DNA of 64,000 bases from Pteria penguin (GCA_035048485.1 CM068587.1:54415001-54479000); one strand, 5' to 3'; positions 23,567 through 34,984 are shown, numbered from the stretch's first letter. Program-made: numbers and translations. The notes: generated from the letters alone by a model not told the origin.

Positions 23567-26500
23567 ATGGACATACTGTTATTTACAGGCATTGCAGTCT
23601 GCGTTTTGATTACCCTCGGAGCCTCTGATGGAGAAGATTGGTGTCCCACGCCGTACGACAGCGACTCTCCGTATACCTACGTTCATATCGGAAAAGCCGC
23701 ATTAGATGCCGCAGCAGGCGACCCCGTGGGTTTGTGTTTAATAGGGGCCGAATATCTAGTTCGGTATGTAGAAGAAAAAGAACCCGGATGGACCTTTTTA
23801 AAGTCTGTTCAGACGGCACTGGAATGCGTTGACACTGCAAATCAAATTTTATCACCGTTTAATAAACTTTTTAGAGGAAAACGGGTTGCGAAAATGCCAG
23901 CAATGCATGATGGGAAATATAACATTACAGCTGTGACTGGAGAGTATGTGCTGCAGAAACTACAGTTTCCTGACAATGTACGCCATAAAAGTCGACAACG
24001 TTTCAGCTTCCTGGTAAGTAGTTTAATAAAATAATACGTTTTGACCATGTACTCGCCGGGCTTCAAAATCCAGAAGACGCGTACTAATTATCTCGGATAT
24101 CTTGTCTCACCTCTCACTTACTAATTATCTCGGATACATTATCTCAACACTCACTTTCTGATCATCTCGGATACCTCTTCTCATCTCTCGCTTACTAATT
24201 ATCTCGGATACCTTGTCTCACCTCTCACTTACTAATTATCTCGGATACCTTATCTCATCTCTTGCTTAAATTGATTATCCCCGATACCTTGCCTCACCTC
24301 TCACTTACTATTTATCTCGGATACCTCGTCTCACCTCTCACTTACTAATTATCTCGGATACCTCGTCTCACCTCTCACTTACTAATTATCTCGGATATTT
24401 CGTCTCACCTCTCACTTACTAATTATCTCGGATACCTTGTCTCACCTCTCACTTACTAATTAACTCGGTTACCTTATCTCAACTCTCACTTTCTGATTAT
24501 CTCGGATACCTTGTCTCACCTCTCACTTAAATCGGTTATCCCGGTACCTTGAGACACCTAATTAATTACCTCGGTTACTTTATCTCAACTCTCACTTACT
24601 TATTATCCCGGATACCTTGTCTCACCTCTCGCTTACTAATTATCTCGGTTACCTTGTCTCACCTCTCGCTTACTATTTATCTGGGATACCTTGTCTCACC
24701 TCTCGCTTACTAATTATCTCGGTTACCTTGTCTCACCTCTCGCTTACAAATTATCTCGGATACCTTGTCTCACCTCTCGCTTACTATATATCTCGGATAC
24801 CTTGTCTCACCTCTCGCTTACTAATTATCTTGTCTCCTTTGTCACCATGAACCGTCTAGATGATTGCCATCTTCGAGAGGTTTTGCTGATTGCTTCAGTG
24901 ACACCGCATCAGTTGTCTTATTTCGTAATATTTCCATCATCAATATATTTCTCTGGCTGAACTACACAGAATAGGATGGCGAACACATTCTATAAACACT
25001 ACCACAGCACGTGCACTGTAGTAAGCAAAGTTTGTATATCGGTGGCTATGTACGATAACGTCACGCCATTACAATATTTAAAAGTGAAGGATGGAGGTTT
25101 TATCAAATTACCGGTGCTCAGATTTGTTGTAGCCTAATAATAAAATTTATGAATATACACAGATTATCGCTTCTTGGTTCATGGAATTTGCACGTGAAAT
25201 GCGGACTTCATTTTCCATCAACAGCAAATACCAGGGGTGAGGTTTAATAAAGGTCGTAAGCTCAAACGTAGACGTAACCTTTGCTTAGAAATATTTGTCC
25301 CCTCCCTAAAGAGTTCCAAACGTAACGTACACCTTCTACAACGCTTACCAATGTAATAACGTATGAACATAAATTTCAAGAAAAATTCAATTGACGTACA
25401 CGTGAAGTTAGACGGAAAGTTTACATCTACGTCTAGGTTTTGGATTACGACCTTTAGTAAAACTCACTCCAGGCACTAAATCCTTAACTGATTTTTTAAA
25501 GGCTAGTAGGTTATTTGGTATACATATTCTGGTTTGTAGCTAGCTGATCCACACCATCTTCCGTGTGATTTCAACTACTATGACAGAGACGGTAATGACG
25601 TCATCACAAAGGAAGAATTCCACGAAGTGACCGAAGAAGCAGGCTTTTGGCGGGAAGATCGTTTATACCAATTCCTTCAGAAAGGAGGTAAAGCATTATG
25701 TTGGTTATTGATAGTTTATGTTGGTTATTGATAGGGTTGTAAGTCTCGTCGTGTAATACCAACACCCCTCCCCGAGGTTTCAGTAAAATCACTTAAGTTT
25801 TGGAGACATTGTAATTTTGGGGGTTTTTTTTAGCTCACCTGAGCCAAAGGCTCAAGTATGCTATAGTCATAGCGCACTGTTCGTCTTCCGTCTGTCTGTC
25901 GTCGGTCCGTCCGTCGTAAACTTTTCACATTTTCAACTTCTCAAGAATCGCCGAACATATTTCTATGAACTTGATAGTAATGAAGAACTCCTGGTACAAA
26001 ACAAGTGTTGTCATTTTTCGTCCCAATCCGTCAACAGGTGGCGCCACCACAGGCAAAAATAGGTCAGAGAGGGTATCCTCCTTTGGCAAACTTCTTCAGA
26101 CTGGGTGAATACAGAGACAAACTGAATGCATAGGAATGATCTAGAGGGACGTGTGCAGAAGTGTTGTTAGTTTTGGTTCTGTTCCGAAATCAATTTCTGA
26201 AGTTTTTGCAACATGTTTTTGGACTAAGTAATTTCAATACAGAAAAGTATCATGTTTCCCAGTTATTTTGATCATAATTATGGTAAGGAATATAATTGTG
26301 AAAGAATTTTGTCAGTATCTCAATTTTTGATTTTTATCATTTTATAAGACTTTAAAAAATGGGGGTATGTGGCCATTTTTTCATATTTTCAACTTTTTCT
26401 TCAAAACTGTTGGAAACATTTTTAATAAAAATTGGTAGAAATAAATAACTTATGACCCCCTTCAAATTTATCGTTTTCGTACAAACCTCTTTACAGGTGG

Positions 26501-26683
26501 CGCCACCACAGTCAAAAGTAGGTAACAGAAGAGTACCCTCATTTGACAATCTTCTTCCTCATACGGGTTGTATACAGAGACAAACAGAATGCATAGAAGT
26601 GATTTAGAGGAATGAGTGAAGAGGTATTGTCATTTTGGTTCCCTTCCAAAATCAAATTTTAGAGGTTCTTTTTCTCTTTTTTT

Positions 26684-26714
<31 letters not shown>

Positions 26715-27191
26715 CTTTTTTGGACATTTTTTTTGACTTGATGATTACAATGCAAAAAAGTGTCATGTTTTAAAAGAATAGATTAAAATAAATGATTTAC
26801 TTGATTTACTTAATTCAAGCCATGCTAAGCGGGATATGTATACAAACTTTATATTCTCATTTCCAGTTTTATAATGCTGAACTCATGACCGAAAAGTCCG
26901 TGTACGATTCCCACTAGTGTGACTTGTCTTTCTGATGAGATAGTGAAAAACGGGGTCCTAAAATAAATGAAATAAAGATTATAACCCTATACAATACATA
27001 AGATTGAAAATCTAACATATCAGTTCAAACAGAATTGAAAACGTGTCCTTTTTCTGAAATGTTTACATTTATTTGTATGTACATTTATTTGTATTTCAGG
27101 TCGAAAAGAAATTGATCGAGACACCTTCAAGAGGAATGCACCATTAGTACATAACTTTATGAAGTTTTCAGAATGTTCCAAAACTGAGTAA
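23567..27191 (+). CDS. secreted single EF-hand protein, 228 residues, three exons
   Basis: Exons 23567-24013, 25540-25687 and 27100-27191 join in frame (phases 0 and 1) with GT-AG borders (donors GTAAGT and GTAAAG, acceptor TTGTATTTCAG for exon 3); stop TAA at 27189-27191. Residues 1-19 (MDILLFTGIAVCVLITLGA) form a signal peptide. Residues 20-149 are an unrecognised domain with Cys26, Cys57, Cys87 and a glycosylation site at N119. A canonical EF-hand loop lies at 164-175 (D164, D166, N168, I171, E175; Asp169 replaces the usual Gly). Cys158 and Cys224 lie on either side. This predicts an extracellular Ca2+-binding protein, and such proteins are common in mollusc secretions including shell matrix; the role here is unproven. 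TTATTTACAG at 23580-23589 could instead be an acceptor, with the true signal peptide start in an upstream exon. A possible AATAAA is at 27760-27765. Confidence 0.8.
24090..24840 (+). repeat. 37-bp minisatellite in intron 1, about 20 copies
   Basis: Unit ATTATCTCGGATACCTTGTC plus TCACCTCTCACTTACTA, with variants CTCGC and GGTTACC and some deletions around 24530-24580. It lies wholly inside the first intron of the EF-hand gene, from about 80 bp after the donor. The apparent open frames across it are only repeat translation. Confidence 0.93.
25833..26760 (-). mobile_element. GCTCACCTGAG element, reverse copy in intron 2
   Basis: Begins TTAGCTCACCTGAGCCAAAGG and carries, in reverse, the blocks of the 3886-5870 element: GTCCGTCCGTCGTAAACTTT, GGTGGCGCCACCAC (twice, near 26040 and 26495), and CAAACTGAATGCATAGGAAT followed by ATCTAGAG. 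The far end dissolves into long T tracts (26670-26725). There is no open frame. It lies within intron 2 of the EF-hand gene. Confidence 0.65.
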
Positions 27192-27962
27192 AACTTTCTT
27201 ACCTTTGGATGAGTGTGCGTTTTGCTTGCATTTGTCTTTTTTTTTTTTTTACTTATTTAAACATACATTTAAAGTATGACAACAGTATTGGAAGACTGTG
27301 GTACTATGAAATGTTGATATTTTTTTATATTTATGATGTGTGTTATTTCTTAATAATTAAAACTTGTGTGTCTGTGCTTGAGTGACGATATTCCCTGCAA
27401 TGTCATTTTCCCGTTTTGTATATGTGTGTATCATTGAAATCAGTCGATGCTAAAAAGTCGTAAATCATATTTTCAGCGCGTGTGTGCTGTATACCGTCAT
27501 TTCATGGATGAGCTCACTAGCGCATACCGGGTATATAACGATGTAAAGTTTTTGTTTTTGTTTGTTTGTTTGTTTTTTTTTTTTTTTGCGTATATGGAAA
27601 TTGTATATATTAATATCTTGTTTCAGATATTATTCATTTATATATTCTCAGCTTATTGACAAAATTAACATGAAGTGCTTTTCCAGATGTACATTATAGC
27701 ACGTTTTCACAAAGTACTATTTATATTAAACACTCGTCCTTTGTACATTTTTATTCCGAAATAAAATATCAAACTCATTTCTATGCCATTTGTTTTACTA
27801 ATGCAAACAACCACATCTCATCGCTCAAGATAACAATTTATACAAAAGAATGCGCAGTAAATGTGGCTTCAAGTTATTTTTTGTTGAATATTGATGTTTC
27901 TTTCTTCTCCTGTGACCATTTTGGTGTTCTTAACTCGATTTTTACTGTCTCAACCGTAAGTC
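27192..27962. other. 3' flank of EF-hand gene
   Basis: T-rich sequence likely to hold the 3' UTR (candidate AATAAA at 27760-27765). From about 27925 the sequence TTTTTACTGTCTCAACCGTA resembles the SINE central domain in reverse and leads into the tRNA-like array. Confidence 0.4.
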
Positions 27963-28755
27963 AGCACACCGGCGGGAGTCTAACACAAGACCTCTGTGTC
28001 ACGAATCGAGCACGTCATTCCTTGAGTTGCACCGGCGGAAGTCTAACACAAGACCTTTCGGTCACGAGCCGAGCACGTCATTCTCTGAGCTACACCGACC
28101 GGATTCTAACACAAGACCTCCCGGTCACGAGCCGAGCACCTCATTCTCTGAGCTACACCGGCGGAAGTTTAACACAAGACCTCTCAGTCACGAAGCGAGC
28201 ACCTCATTCTCTGAGCTACACCGGCGGGAGTCTAACACAAGACCTGTCAGTCACGAAGCGAGCACCTCATTCTCTGAGCTACACCGGCGGAAGTTTAACA
28301 CAAGACCTCTCAGTCACGAAGCGAGCACCTCATTCTCTGAGCTACACCGGCGGGAGTCTAACACAAGACCTGTCAGTCACGAAGCGAGCACCTCATTCTC
28401 TGAGCTACACTGGCGGGAGTCTAACACAAGACCTGTCGGTCACGTGCCGAGCACCTCATTCTCTGAGCTACACCGACAGGAGTCTAACACAAGAGCTGTC
28501 AGTCACGAAGCGAGCACCTCATTCTCTGAGCTACACCGGCGGGAGTCTAACACAAGACCTGTCAGTCACGAAGCGAGCACCTCATTCCCTGAGCTACACT
28601 GGCGGGAGTCTAACACAAGACCTGTCGGTCACGAGCCGAGCACCTCATTCTCTGAGCTACACCGGCGGGAGTCTAACACAAGACCTCCCGGTCACGTGCC
28701 GAGCACCTCATTCTCTGAGCTACACCGACAGGAGTCTAACACAAGACCTTTCTAG
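27963..28755 (-). repeat. 63-bp tandem array of tRNA-like units, about 12 copies
   Basis: On the minus strand each unit reads TAGCTCAGAGAATGAGGTG (A-box-like and D arm), CTCGGCTCGTGACCGAG (a 5-bp stem with a 7-base loop having T33 and a purine at 37), then TGTGTTAGACTCC (B-box-like). Units are 63 bp, shorter than a tRNA, with the acceptor stem reduced to the shared GCCGGTG. The left neighbour (TTTTTACTGTCTCAACCGTA) matches the SINE body, so the array is an expansion of a SINE's tRNA head. Because 63 is a multiple of 3, open frames of 304 and 242 codons cross it; I do not regard them as genes. Confidence 0.8.
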
Positions 28756-29394
28756 TCCGGGATTTTTTTTTTTTTAAGTTAAAAAAAATTTTTTTTTTTA
28801 CTTAAAAATTGATTTTTCATTCACTTGTTTACATCCAACCACTATAATAATACAGCAATCATTTAATGCCGTCATATCACTCAGAGTCTGATATGAGTTC
28901 TGCAGCACATGAGTGTTAACATTCTATCACCGAATTTCCTCCTATTTCATTCAAAATGAAGTTTAGCATAAATTAAAAGTAGAATTCGTGGGAAAATTAG
29001 GCTAAAGAATGGTTTTATCGAAGTTTCTGATAAAGGAGCTTTGGCAAATTTTTCGATTTTTTCATTTTTTCTATAGGGGGAATTCATGCCCATATTTTAT
29101 GCTTGGGTCTGACATTTTAGACTAAACCGGCCCCGAAAATGTACTGAGATATCAAAGTAGAATACACCATTCAAATATCTGGCAGTACTTACAATATAGA
29201 CCATATATGTATGTTACGGGTGAAATAAAACCCAATGTAAAATTATAAAACTTTTCTAAATGGGTCGTTCCAGTACCTCATAGTAAACTTAAATCGAAGT
29301 TAAGGTAAAACTGTATCACATAACCAATAAACAAAAAGGTAAAATCTGTGTCAATCACGTGATCCCATAATGTATTAAATAGTAACGTAATACC
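28756..29394. other. intergenic, no feature seen
   Basis: A perfect-looking T-then-A-then-T tract (28763-28800) at the array edge, then AT-rich DNA with no recognised gene or repeat. Confidence 0.4.
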
Positions 29395-30125
29395 GGGCAT
29401 GTACCCCTGTTAAATCTGAGGTGGGATCAGGTCCCATGGAGGAGTAAGCATCCCCTGGCGACCGGTCACACCAACCGTGAGTCTGAGGGATCAGGTGCCA
29501 TGGAGGAGTAAGCTTCCCCTGAGACTTATCACATCCACCATGAGTCTGAGGGATCAGGTGTCATGGAGGAGTAGGCATCCCCTACTGACCGGTCACATCC
29601 GCCGTGAGTCTGAAGGATCAGGTGCCATGGAGGAGTAAGCATTCCCTACTGACCGGTCACATCCGCCGTGAGTCTGAGGGATCAGGTGTCATGGAGGATG
29701 GAGGAGTAAGCATTCCCTACTGACCGGTCACATCCGCCGTGAATCTGAGGAATTAGATGTCATGGAGGAGTAAGCATCCCCTACTGACCGGTGACACAGG
29801 TCGTGAGTCTTAGGGAACAGGTGTCGTGGAGGAGTTTGCATTCCCTACTGACCGGTCACACCCGCCGTGAGTCTGAGGGATCAAGTGTCATGGAGGAGTA
29901 AACATTCCCTACTGACCGGTCACATCCGCCGCGAGTCTGAAGGATCAGGTGCCATGGAGGAGTAAGCATCCCCTACTGACCGGTCACACACGTCGTGAGT
30001 CTTAGGGAACATGTGTTGGGGAGGAGTAAGCATCCCCTGTCGACCTATCACACCCGCCGCGAGTCTGAGGGATCAGGCGCCATAGAGGAGTAAGCATTCC
30101 CTGCCGACCGTTCACATCCGCCATG
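29395..30125 (+). repeat. 64-bp tandem expansion of dispersed-element core, about 11 copies
   Basis: Unit GGATCAGGTGCCATGGAGGA, GTAAGCATCCCCTACTGACC, GGTCACATCCGCCGTGAGTC, TGAG. The same core occurs once at 2723-2800. One unit carries a duplicated ATGGAGG (about 29690). The flanks are not the complete element. Confidence 0.9.
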
Positions 30126-30955
30126 ATGCTATAAGTATATTGGTCAATCATGTATTCCATAATGATTGGTAAATCACGTATCTCATAAAGAATCGAAAGC
30201 AAGGTAAAATGGATGAAATTTATTCCTAGTCTAGAGGCTCAGAAACAAACCACAATATAGAAGAATCTCCTGATGGCTGGTGATGCTCGCCTTGTACAAT
30301 CAAACTGGCATTGAACAAGGAGAATATATAGACTCCTATGTTATAAGTCAAATGAGCACCAAAAACAGGCAATAGTTATAACAGTGTAGAGGGCGTTTAT
30401 ATGGTTGGAAGGTTTGACCAGGACAGTTAAAGAAATCACTTTTGTGTACAAGAATGATCACCGAGTGTATAGGCTAACGATATAATTACCATCAAAGGTA
30501 AAAACAAGCCCAGTCACAGATCCTGCAAATTCATGTCTTTGCTAAAAGAAATATATTCAAAGGTACTAAAAATGACCATCATATGTTGTGGGAAAAAAAT
30601 CAATATGTGTATTGAGGTAAAACAACTCGAAATGCGAAAATAAAAAGATTAAATGAACGTAAATGATATAATCTATTAAATCTATTATCCTACTTGTCTT
30701 TGATGAAGATTCACTGTCCGATAACGTGCCTGATAGCCTTTATAATGAAAGGTTATCACGATGGCACCATCAATAAACATTTAATTAATTTAATTGATCA
30801 TTAATCTGTCGGGACCTCTAGTCCTAGTGGAAACATACCTCACCGTTACACTCGGTGAACTTCTCGTGTACTAAGATACCTGTAGAGTGTTGGTGTGTAA
30901 ACTGATTCATTCATCAGCTACATAATGTAAAATACGACGAGAGCAAACTATGCAC
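30126..30955. other. intergenic, no feature seen
   Basis: AT-rich DNA between two arrays. No coding sequence, RNA gene or repeat recognised. Confidence 0.4.
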
Positions 30956-32412
30956 CGCATTGGCATTCTGAGGTACCGCTCTGGCACTCTGACGTACCAC
31001 TCTGGCACTCAGACGTACCTCTCTGGCACTCTGACGTACCTCTCTGGCATTCTGACGTACCACTCTGGCACTCAGACGTACCTCTCTGGCATTCTGACGT
31101 ACCACTCTGGCACTCTGACGTACCTCTCTGGCATTCTGACGTACCACTCTGGCACTCAGACGTACCTCTCTGGCACTCAGACGTACCACTCTGGCACTCA
31201 GACGTACCTCTCTGGCATTCTGACGTACCGCTCTGACACTCTGACGTACCTCTCTGGCATTCTGACGTACCACTCTGGCACTCAGACGTACCACTCTGGC
31301 ATTCTGACGTACCGCTCTGGCACTCTGAGGCACCTCTCTGGCATTCTGACGTACCGCTCTGGCACTGTGAGGTACCTCTCTGGCACTCAGACGTACCACT
31401 CTGGCACTCTGACGTACCACTCTGGCACTCAGACGTACCACTCTGGCACTCAGACGGACCACTCTGGCACTCTGACGTTTCTACTCTTGCACTCTAACGT
31501 ACCAATCTGGCACTCTAAGGTACCACTCTGGCACTCTGAGGTACCTCTCTGGCACTAACGTATCATTCTGGTACTCTGATGTACCACACTGGTTCTCTGT
31601 CGTACCGCTTTGACGTACCGCTCTGGCACTCTGACGTACCTCTCTGCCACTCTGACGTACCATTCTTGCACTCTAAAGTACCACTCTGATGTACAACTCT
31701 GGCACGCTGAATTACCACTCTGGCACTCTGATGTACAAACCTGGCACTCTTACGTATCACTCTGGCGCTCTGATGTACCGCCCTGGCACTCTGACTTACC
31801 GCTCTGGCACTCTGTCGTACCATTCTGGCACTCTAAAGTTCCACCCTGGCACTCTGATGTACCACTCTGGCACGCTGAAGGACCATTCTGACACGCGGAA
31901 GTATCACTCAGGCACTGTGATGTACCACTCTGGCGCTCTGACGCACCACTCTGGCACTCTAACCTACCGCTCTGGCACTCTGACGTACCACTCTAGCACT
32001 CTGACGTACCGCTCTGGCACTTTGACGTACAGTTCAAGCATTCTGACGTACCAATTTCGCACACTGATGTACTATTCTTGCATTCTGAAGTACCACTCTG
32101 GCACTCTGATTTACCAATCCGGCACGCGGACGTACTACTCTGGCACTCTGATGTACCATTCTGCTACTCTGAAGCACCAATTGGCACTCTGATGTACTAC
32201 TCTGGCACTCCATCATACCATTTGATTTACCAATCCGGCACGCGGACGTACTACTCTGGCACTCTGATGTACCATTCTGGTACTCTGATGTACCATTCTG
32301 GTACTCTGTCGTACCACTCTGGCACTCTGACGTACCAATCTTGCACTCTGTCGTACTACTCTGGCTCTCTGTCATACCACTCTGGCACTCTGACATACCA
32401 ATCTGGCACTCT
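30956..32412 (+). repeat. 21-bp tandem array, about 70 copies
   Basis: Unit GTACCACTCTGGCACTCTGA plus C, with variants CTCAGAC, ACCTCTC and ACCGCTC; more diverged after 31480. It ends directly against GTGTGGACATTCATAAACCC, part of the dispersed element. Open frames on both strands (up to 202 codons, repeating YHSGTLT on plus) follow from the 21-bp period. Confidence 0.95.
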
Positions 32413-32530
32413 GACAGTGTGGACATTCATAAACCCTTGAGAACCAGATGCGAGATCGGGTGCCCGTAAGTTGTCGTCTCCTGTTTGGATTTCCACATCC
32501 GTCAATAATGTCCAAACGCTAAATATTATC
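32413..32530 (+). repeat. dispersed element core, single copy
   Basis: GTGTGGACATTCATAAACCC, then ATGCGAGATCGGGTGCCC and GTCTCCTGTTTGG, matches 2690-2800 in order. The element's left edge is replaced by the 21-bp array. Confidence 0.65.
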
Positions 32531-32943
32531 TTACATAGTAAAAAGTAAACACAGAGTAAGGGAGAAAGGAGAAAAAATTATGAAAGTTCGGGGTAAACCG
32601 AAAATATCAAAAGAAAGAAAGTAAAAGATCAACATCACCCCTGCCGAAGCAAAGCGGAAATAAGTTAAACACAAACTCGTGTACAGATGGCAAAAATACC
32701 TCAGTTATACAGCAATCAAGGAGCTGCACAAGGCCGGCAATACGACTGACAACTAGAGATAATTTTATCTCATCATTTCATACAATTACTTAATAGTTGT
32801 AACAAGTATACTTCAGCAAAACAACAATGACTATAGATAATGGTCTACTCGGTCCGCGCATGGTGATCAGTGGTAGATGCGGATTAAATCAAAAGCAAAC
32901 GGGGCAGAAAGTGTCAGAGTAACACAACAAGGAAAGACAGTTT
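32531..32943. other. intergenic, no feature seen
   Basis: Purine-rich sequence without an open frame or recognisable repeat. Confidence 0.35.
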
Positions 32944-32953
32944 ACGACAAATC

Positions 32954-33130
32954 CAAGGGGCAGCCTTGGTGTAGTGCTTAAGCGCTTGGCTTGCGGCACC
33001 GACGATCCGGGTTCGATTCCCTGGTTGCGACACTTTGTTTAAAAGGTTGGTTACATCCTGCTTCCATGTCGCCATATTACTGAAAATTTTTTGAAAGCGA
33101 CGTAAAACACCAATCAACCAACCAACCAAC
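32954..33130 (+). mobile_element. tRNA-derived SINE, second family, with target-site duplication
   Basis: Flanked by ACGACAAATC (32944-32953 and 33129-33138; the first two bases may belong to the tail). The head GTGTAGTGCTTAAGCGCTTG followed by GGGTTCGATTCCCTGG holds A- and B-box motifs. The body has CCTGCTTCCATGTCGCCATA, then GCGACGTAAAACACCAATCA and an AACC tail. Other copies are at 41162 (reverse) and 47157 (truncated). Confidence 0.85.
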
Positions 33131-33138
33131 GACAAATC

Positions 33139-33801
33139 TACGTTGCGTTAGTACTATGTTATCAAGACGGGTGTGACCGGTCAATAGGTTATGCCCATTT
33201 TTTTCATGAACCTGATCCAACCTCGTATTCTTCAGGTGGGGCTCATGACCCCCCTCCCCATTTCTTTCAATTTGCATTGTAATTTTAAAAACTAATTCCG
33301 TCATCTTTCTCCTTAATTTCACCATGTAGAATTATGATATAATTCGGGACCCTTCACTGACTGGGATCAATAATTTTTTATTGATTTTTTATGTGTTACA
33401 TTTCGTTATGATTTGCTATGTCGCCCCAGTTGTATGCCATTACTGCAGTGTAAACGATGTGTATGTATAGCTACATTGCGTAATACTTCCTGCAAACACC
33501 CGCACAATAACATCTAATGCTTACGTCAACGCAAAGAATTATTTAAGAAGCAGTGGTCTTTCTTTGTCTCTTTATACTGTAGTAAACCACTCCGCGCGGT
33601 TAGGAGCGTGTTGTTTTCCTCTGTTCTCTCGATATTTCCGGGTCAGTAGAATCAACTCGGGCTGAATATAACACTGTATATGCATACATTGTATACATAT
33701 ATATACCATCATTATATGAGAATGACTTAATGTGTTGTTATGTTTATGGATTTTATGCTAACAGAGGTATAATGCACGTGTGACGATAAAAAGACAGTGT
33801 A
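33139..33801. other. GPCR upstream region
   Basis: A reverse core fragment of the dispersed element lies at about 33165-33240 (GGGTGTGACCGGTCAATAGG). The remainder is unannotated. TGCTAACAG at about 33757-33765 could be a splice acceptor for an upstream non-coding exon. No TATA box is certain. Confidence 0.35.
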
Positions 33802-34962
33802 ATGATGGAAAAAGTTATATCGGATGGGAATTTGTCGTACATGAGTGGCCAACATTTAACACTGAGAGAATGGAATAGAGAACTACAGCTGACGCTCATA
33901 GTGAACGACATAGTGTTGGTGTTGTTCCTTGTGTTTGGAATAGTAGGGAACAGTTTAGTCCTGTATGTGTATAAATTCAAAATCGGTGAACATGACGGCG
34001 GCAGTGTACGCCACTTCATAGTTGATTTGAGCTTTGTGGATTTGTTGGCCACCATTACTTGTTCGACTTCCGATCTGGCTATGAATCTCATGCCAGCTAC
34101 GTACTACTACACAGAGCTATGTAAGTGTACGTGGGTTTTTAATACATTTCTCACCGGTATGTCTGTTTTTATTCTGATCATTATTTCCATACATCGTTAT
34201 TTTAAGATTTGCAATCCTTTTGGACCTTTTTTCACACGGGAGAGACAACGTATTTTCATGGTTGTATCCAGTATATTGGCGATTGTTCTATCCATCCCTC
34301 CTGGATATATTTACGGAGCAGTCCCTTTTACAAATAAATATAAAAACATAACCGGATACAGGTGTAGCATTCTAAAGTCCGGACATTTGGAGTTAGCATT
34401 TTCATTCGGAATTTTTCTGCTTTCACTCGCTATTGTAATAATCACGGCCTTGGTAATGATGTACGTTAGGATCGGATACGTTCTACATCGTCACTTCCGG
34501 CGAATGTCGACATTTAAAGAATCCGCGCTAGATGCAAGAAAGCAATATAACCTGCCGAAATCGCACACGGGTAATAGTGAGGAACAAGACCATAATAAAA
34601 ACCCTCTGCGCCAAAGTCGGTCAGATTCACACACGGAAACGCCGGACTCATCGCAGAACTTATTTAATCGTCCAAAATCAAAACTGGACAAGACTGACCA
34701 CGATTTCATGCTGAGATTTACCATAATGTTTGTGATGATAACTATTGTGTTCATAGTGTGTTACGCGACAAAAGCCACCATCATGATCCTGGAATCGCTA
34801 GATCCCCGGATCTGGGAGAAGTACACTGACAAAGAGAGGGCAGTCATTACTTTTGTGTACAATTTGTATATCTTAAGTTACGTCATCAATCCGGTAATTT
34901 TTGCAATATTTGATACACGTTTCAAAACGCATCTATATAATATGGTTTCGCGTTGCTGTTAG
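33802..34962 (+). CDS. divergent rhodopsin-class GPCR, orphan, intronless
   Basis: 386 residues in one exon. Seven hydrophobic segments lie at about 33-57, 70-93, 109-133, 150-172, 196-222, 304-329 and 347-369. Class A marks seen: GN at 49-50 (N1.50), D80 in LSFVDLLA (2.50), C109 or C107 with C188 for the extracellular disulfide, Y221 (5.58) and NP at 363-364. Departures: HRY at 131-133 in place of DRY, CYAT at 320-323 in place of CWxP, and NPVIF in place of NPxxY. N10 and N182 are potential glycosylation sites. The third intracellular loop (223-303) is long and polar, and the C-terminal RCC could be palmitoylated. HRYFKICNPFG resembles a large mollusc-expanded set of orphan receptors usually labelled peptide-receptor-like. 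The ligand is unknown. Confidence 0.92.
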   Translation: MMEKVISDGNLSYMSGQHLTLREWNRELQLTLIVNDIVLVLFLVFGIVGNSLVLYVYKFKIGEHDGGSVRHFIVDLSFVDLLATITCSTSDLAMNLMPATYYYTELCKCTWVFNTFLTGMSVFILIIISIHRYFKICNPFGPFFTRERQRIFMVVSSILAIVLSIPPGYIYGAVPFTNKYKNITGYRCSILKSGHLELAFSFGIFLLSLAIVIITALVMMYVRIGYVLHRHFRRMSTFKESALDARKQYNLPKSHTGNSEEQDHNKNPLRQSRSDSHTETPDSSQNLFNRPKSKLDKTDHDFMLRFTIMFVMITIVFIVCYATKATIMILESLDPRIWEKYTDKERAVITFVYNLYILSYVINPVIFAIFDTRFKTHLYNMVSRCC

Positions 34963-34984
34963 TGAACATTGTAAGATGCAGTAT

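Noticed and set aside
27863..28777. 304-codon open frame repeating a 21-residue TGGSLTQDLS-type unit
   Set aside because: The DNA period (63 bp) is a multiple of 3, a second frame is equally open, and the units are explained by a tRNA-like SINE head on the other strand.
30914..31558. 182- and 202-codon open frames on both strands in the 21-bp array
   Set aside because: Open frames on both strands follow from the 21-bp period and lack of stops; there is no signal of selection, splice sites or start context.
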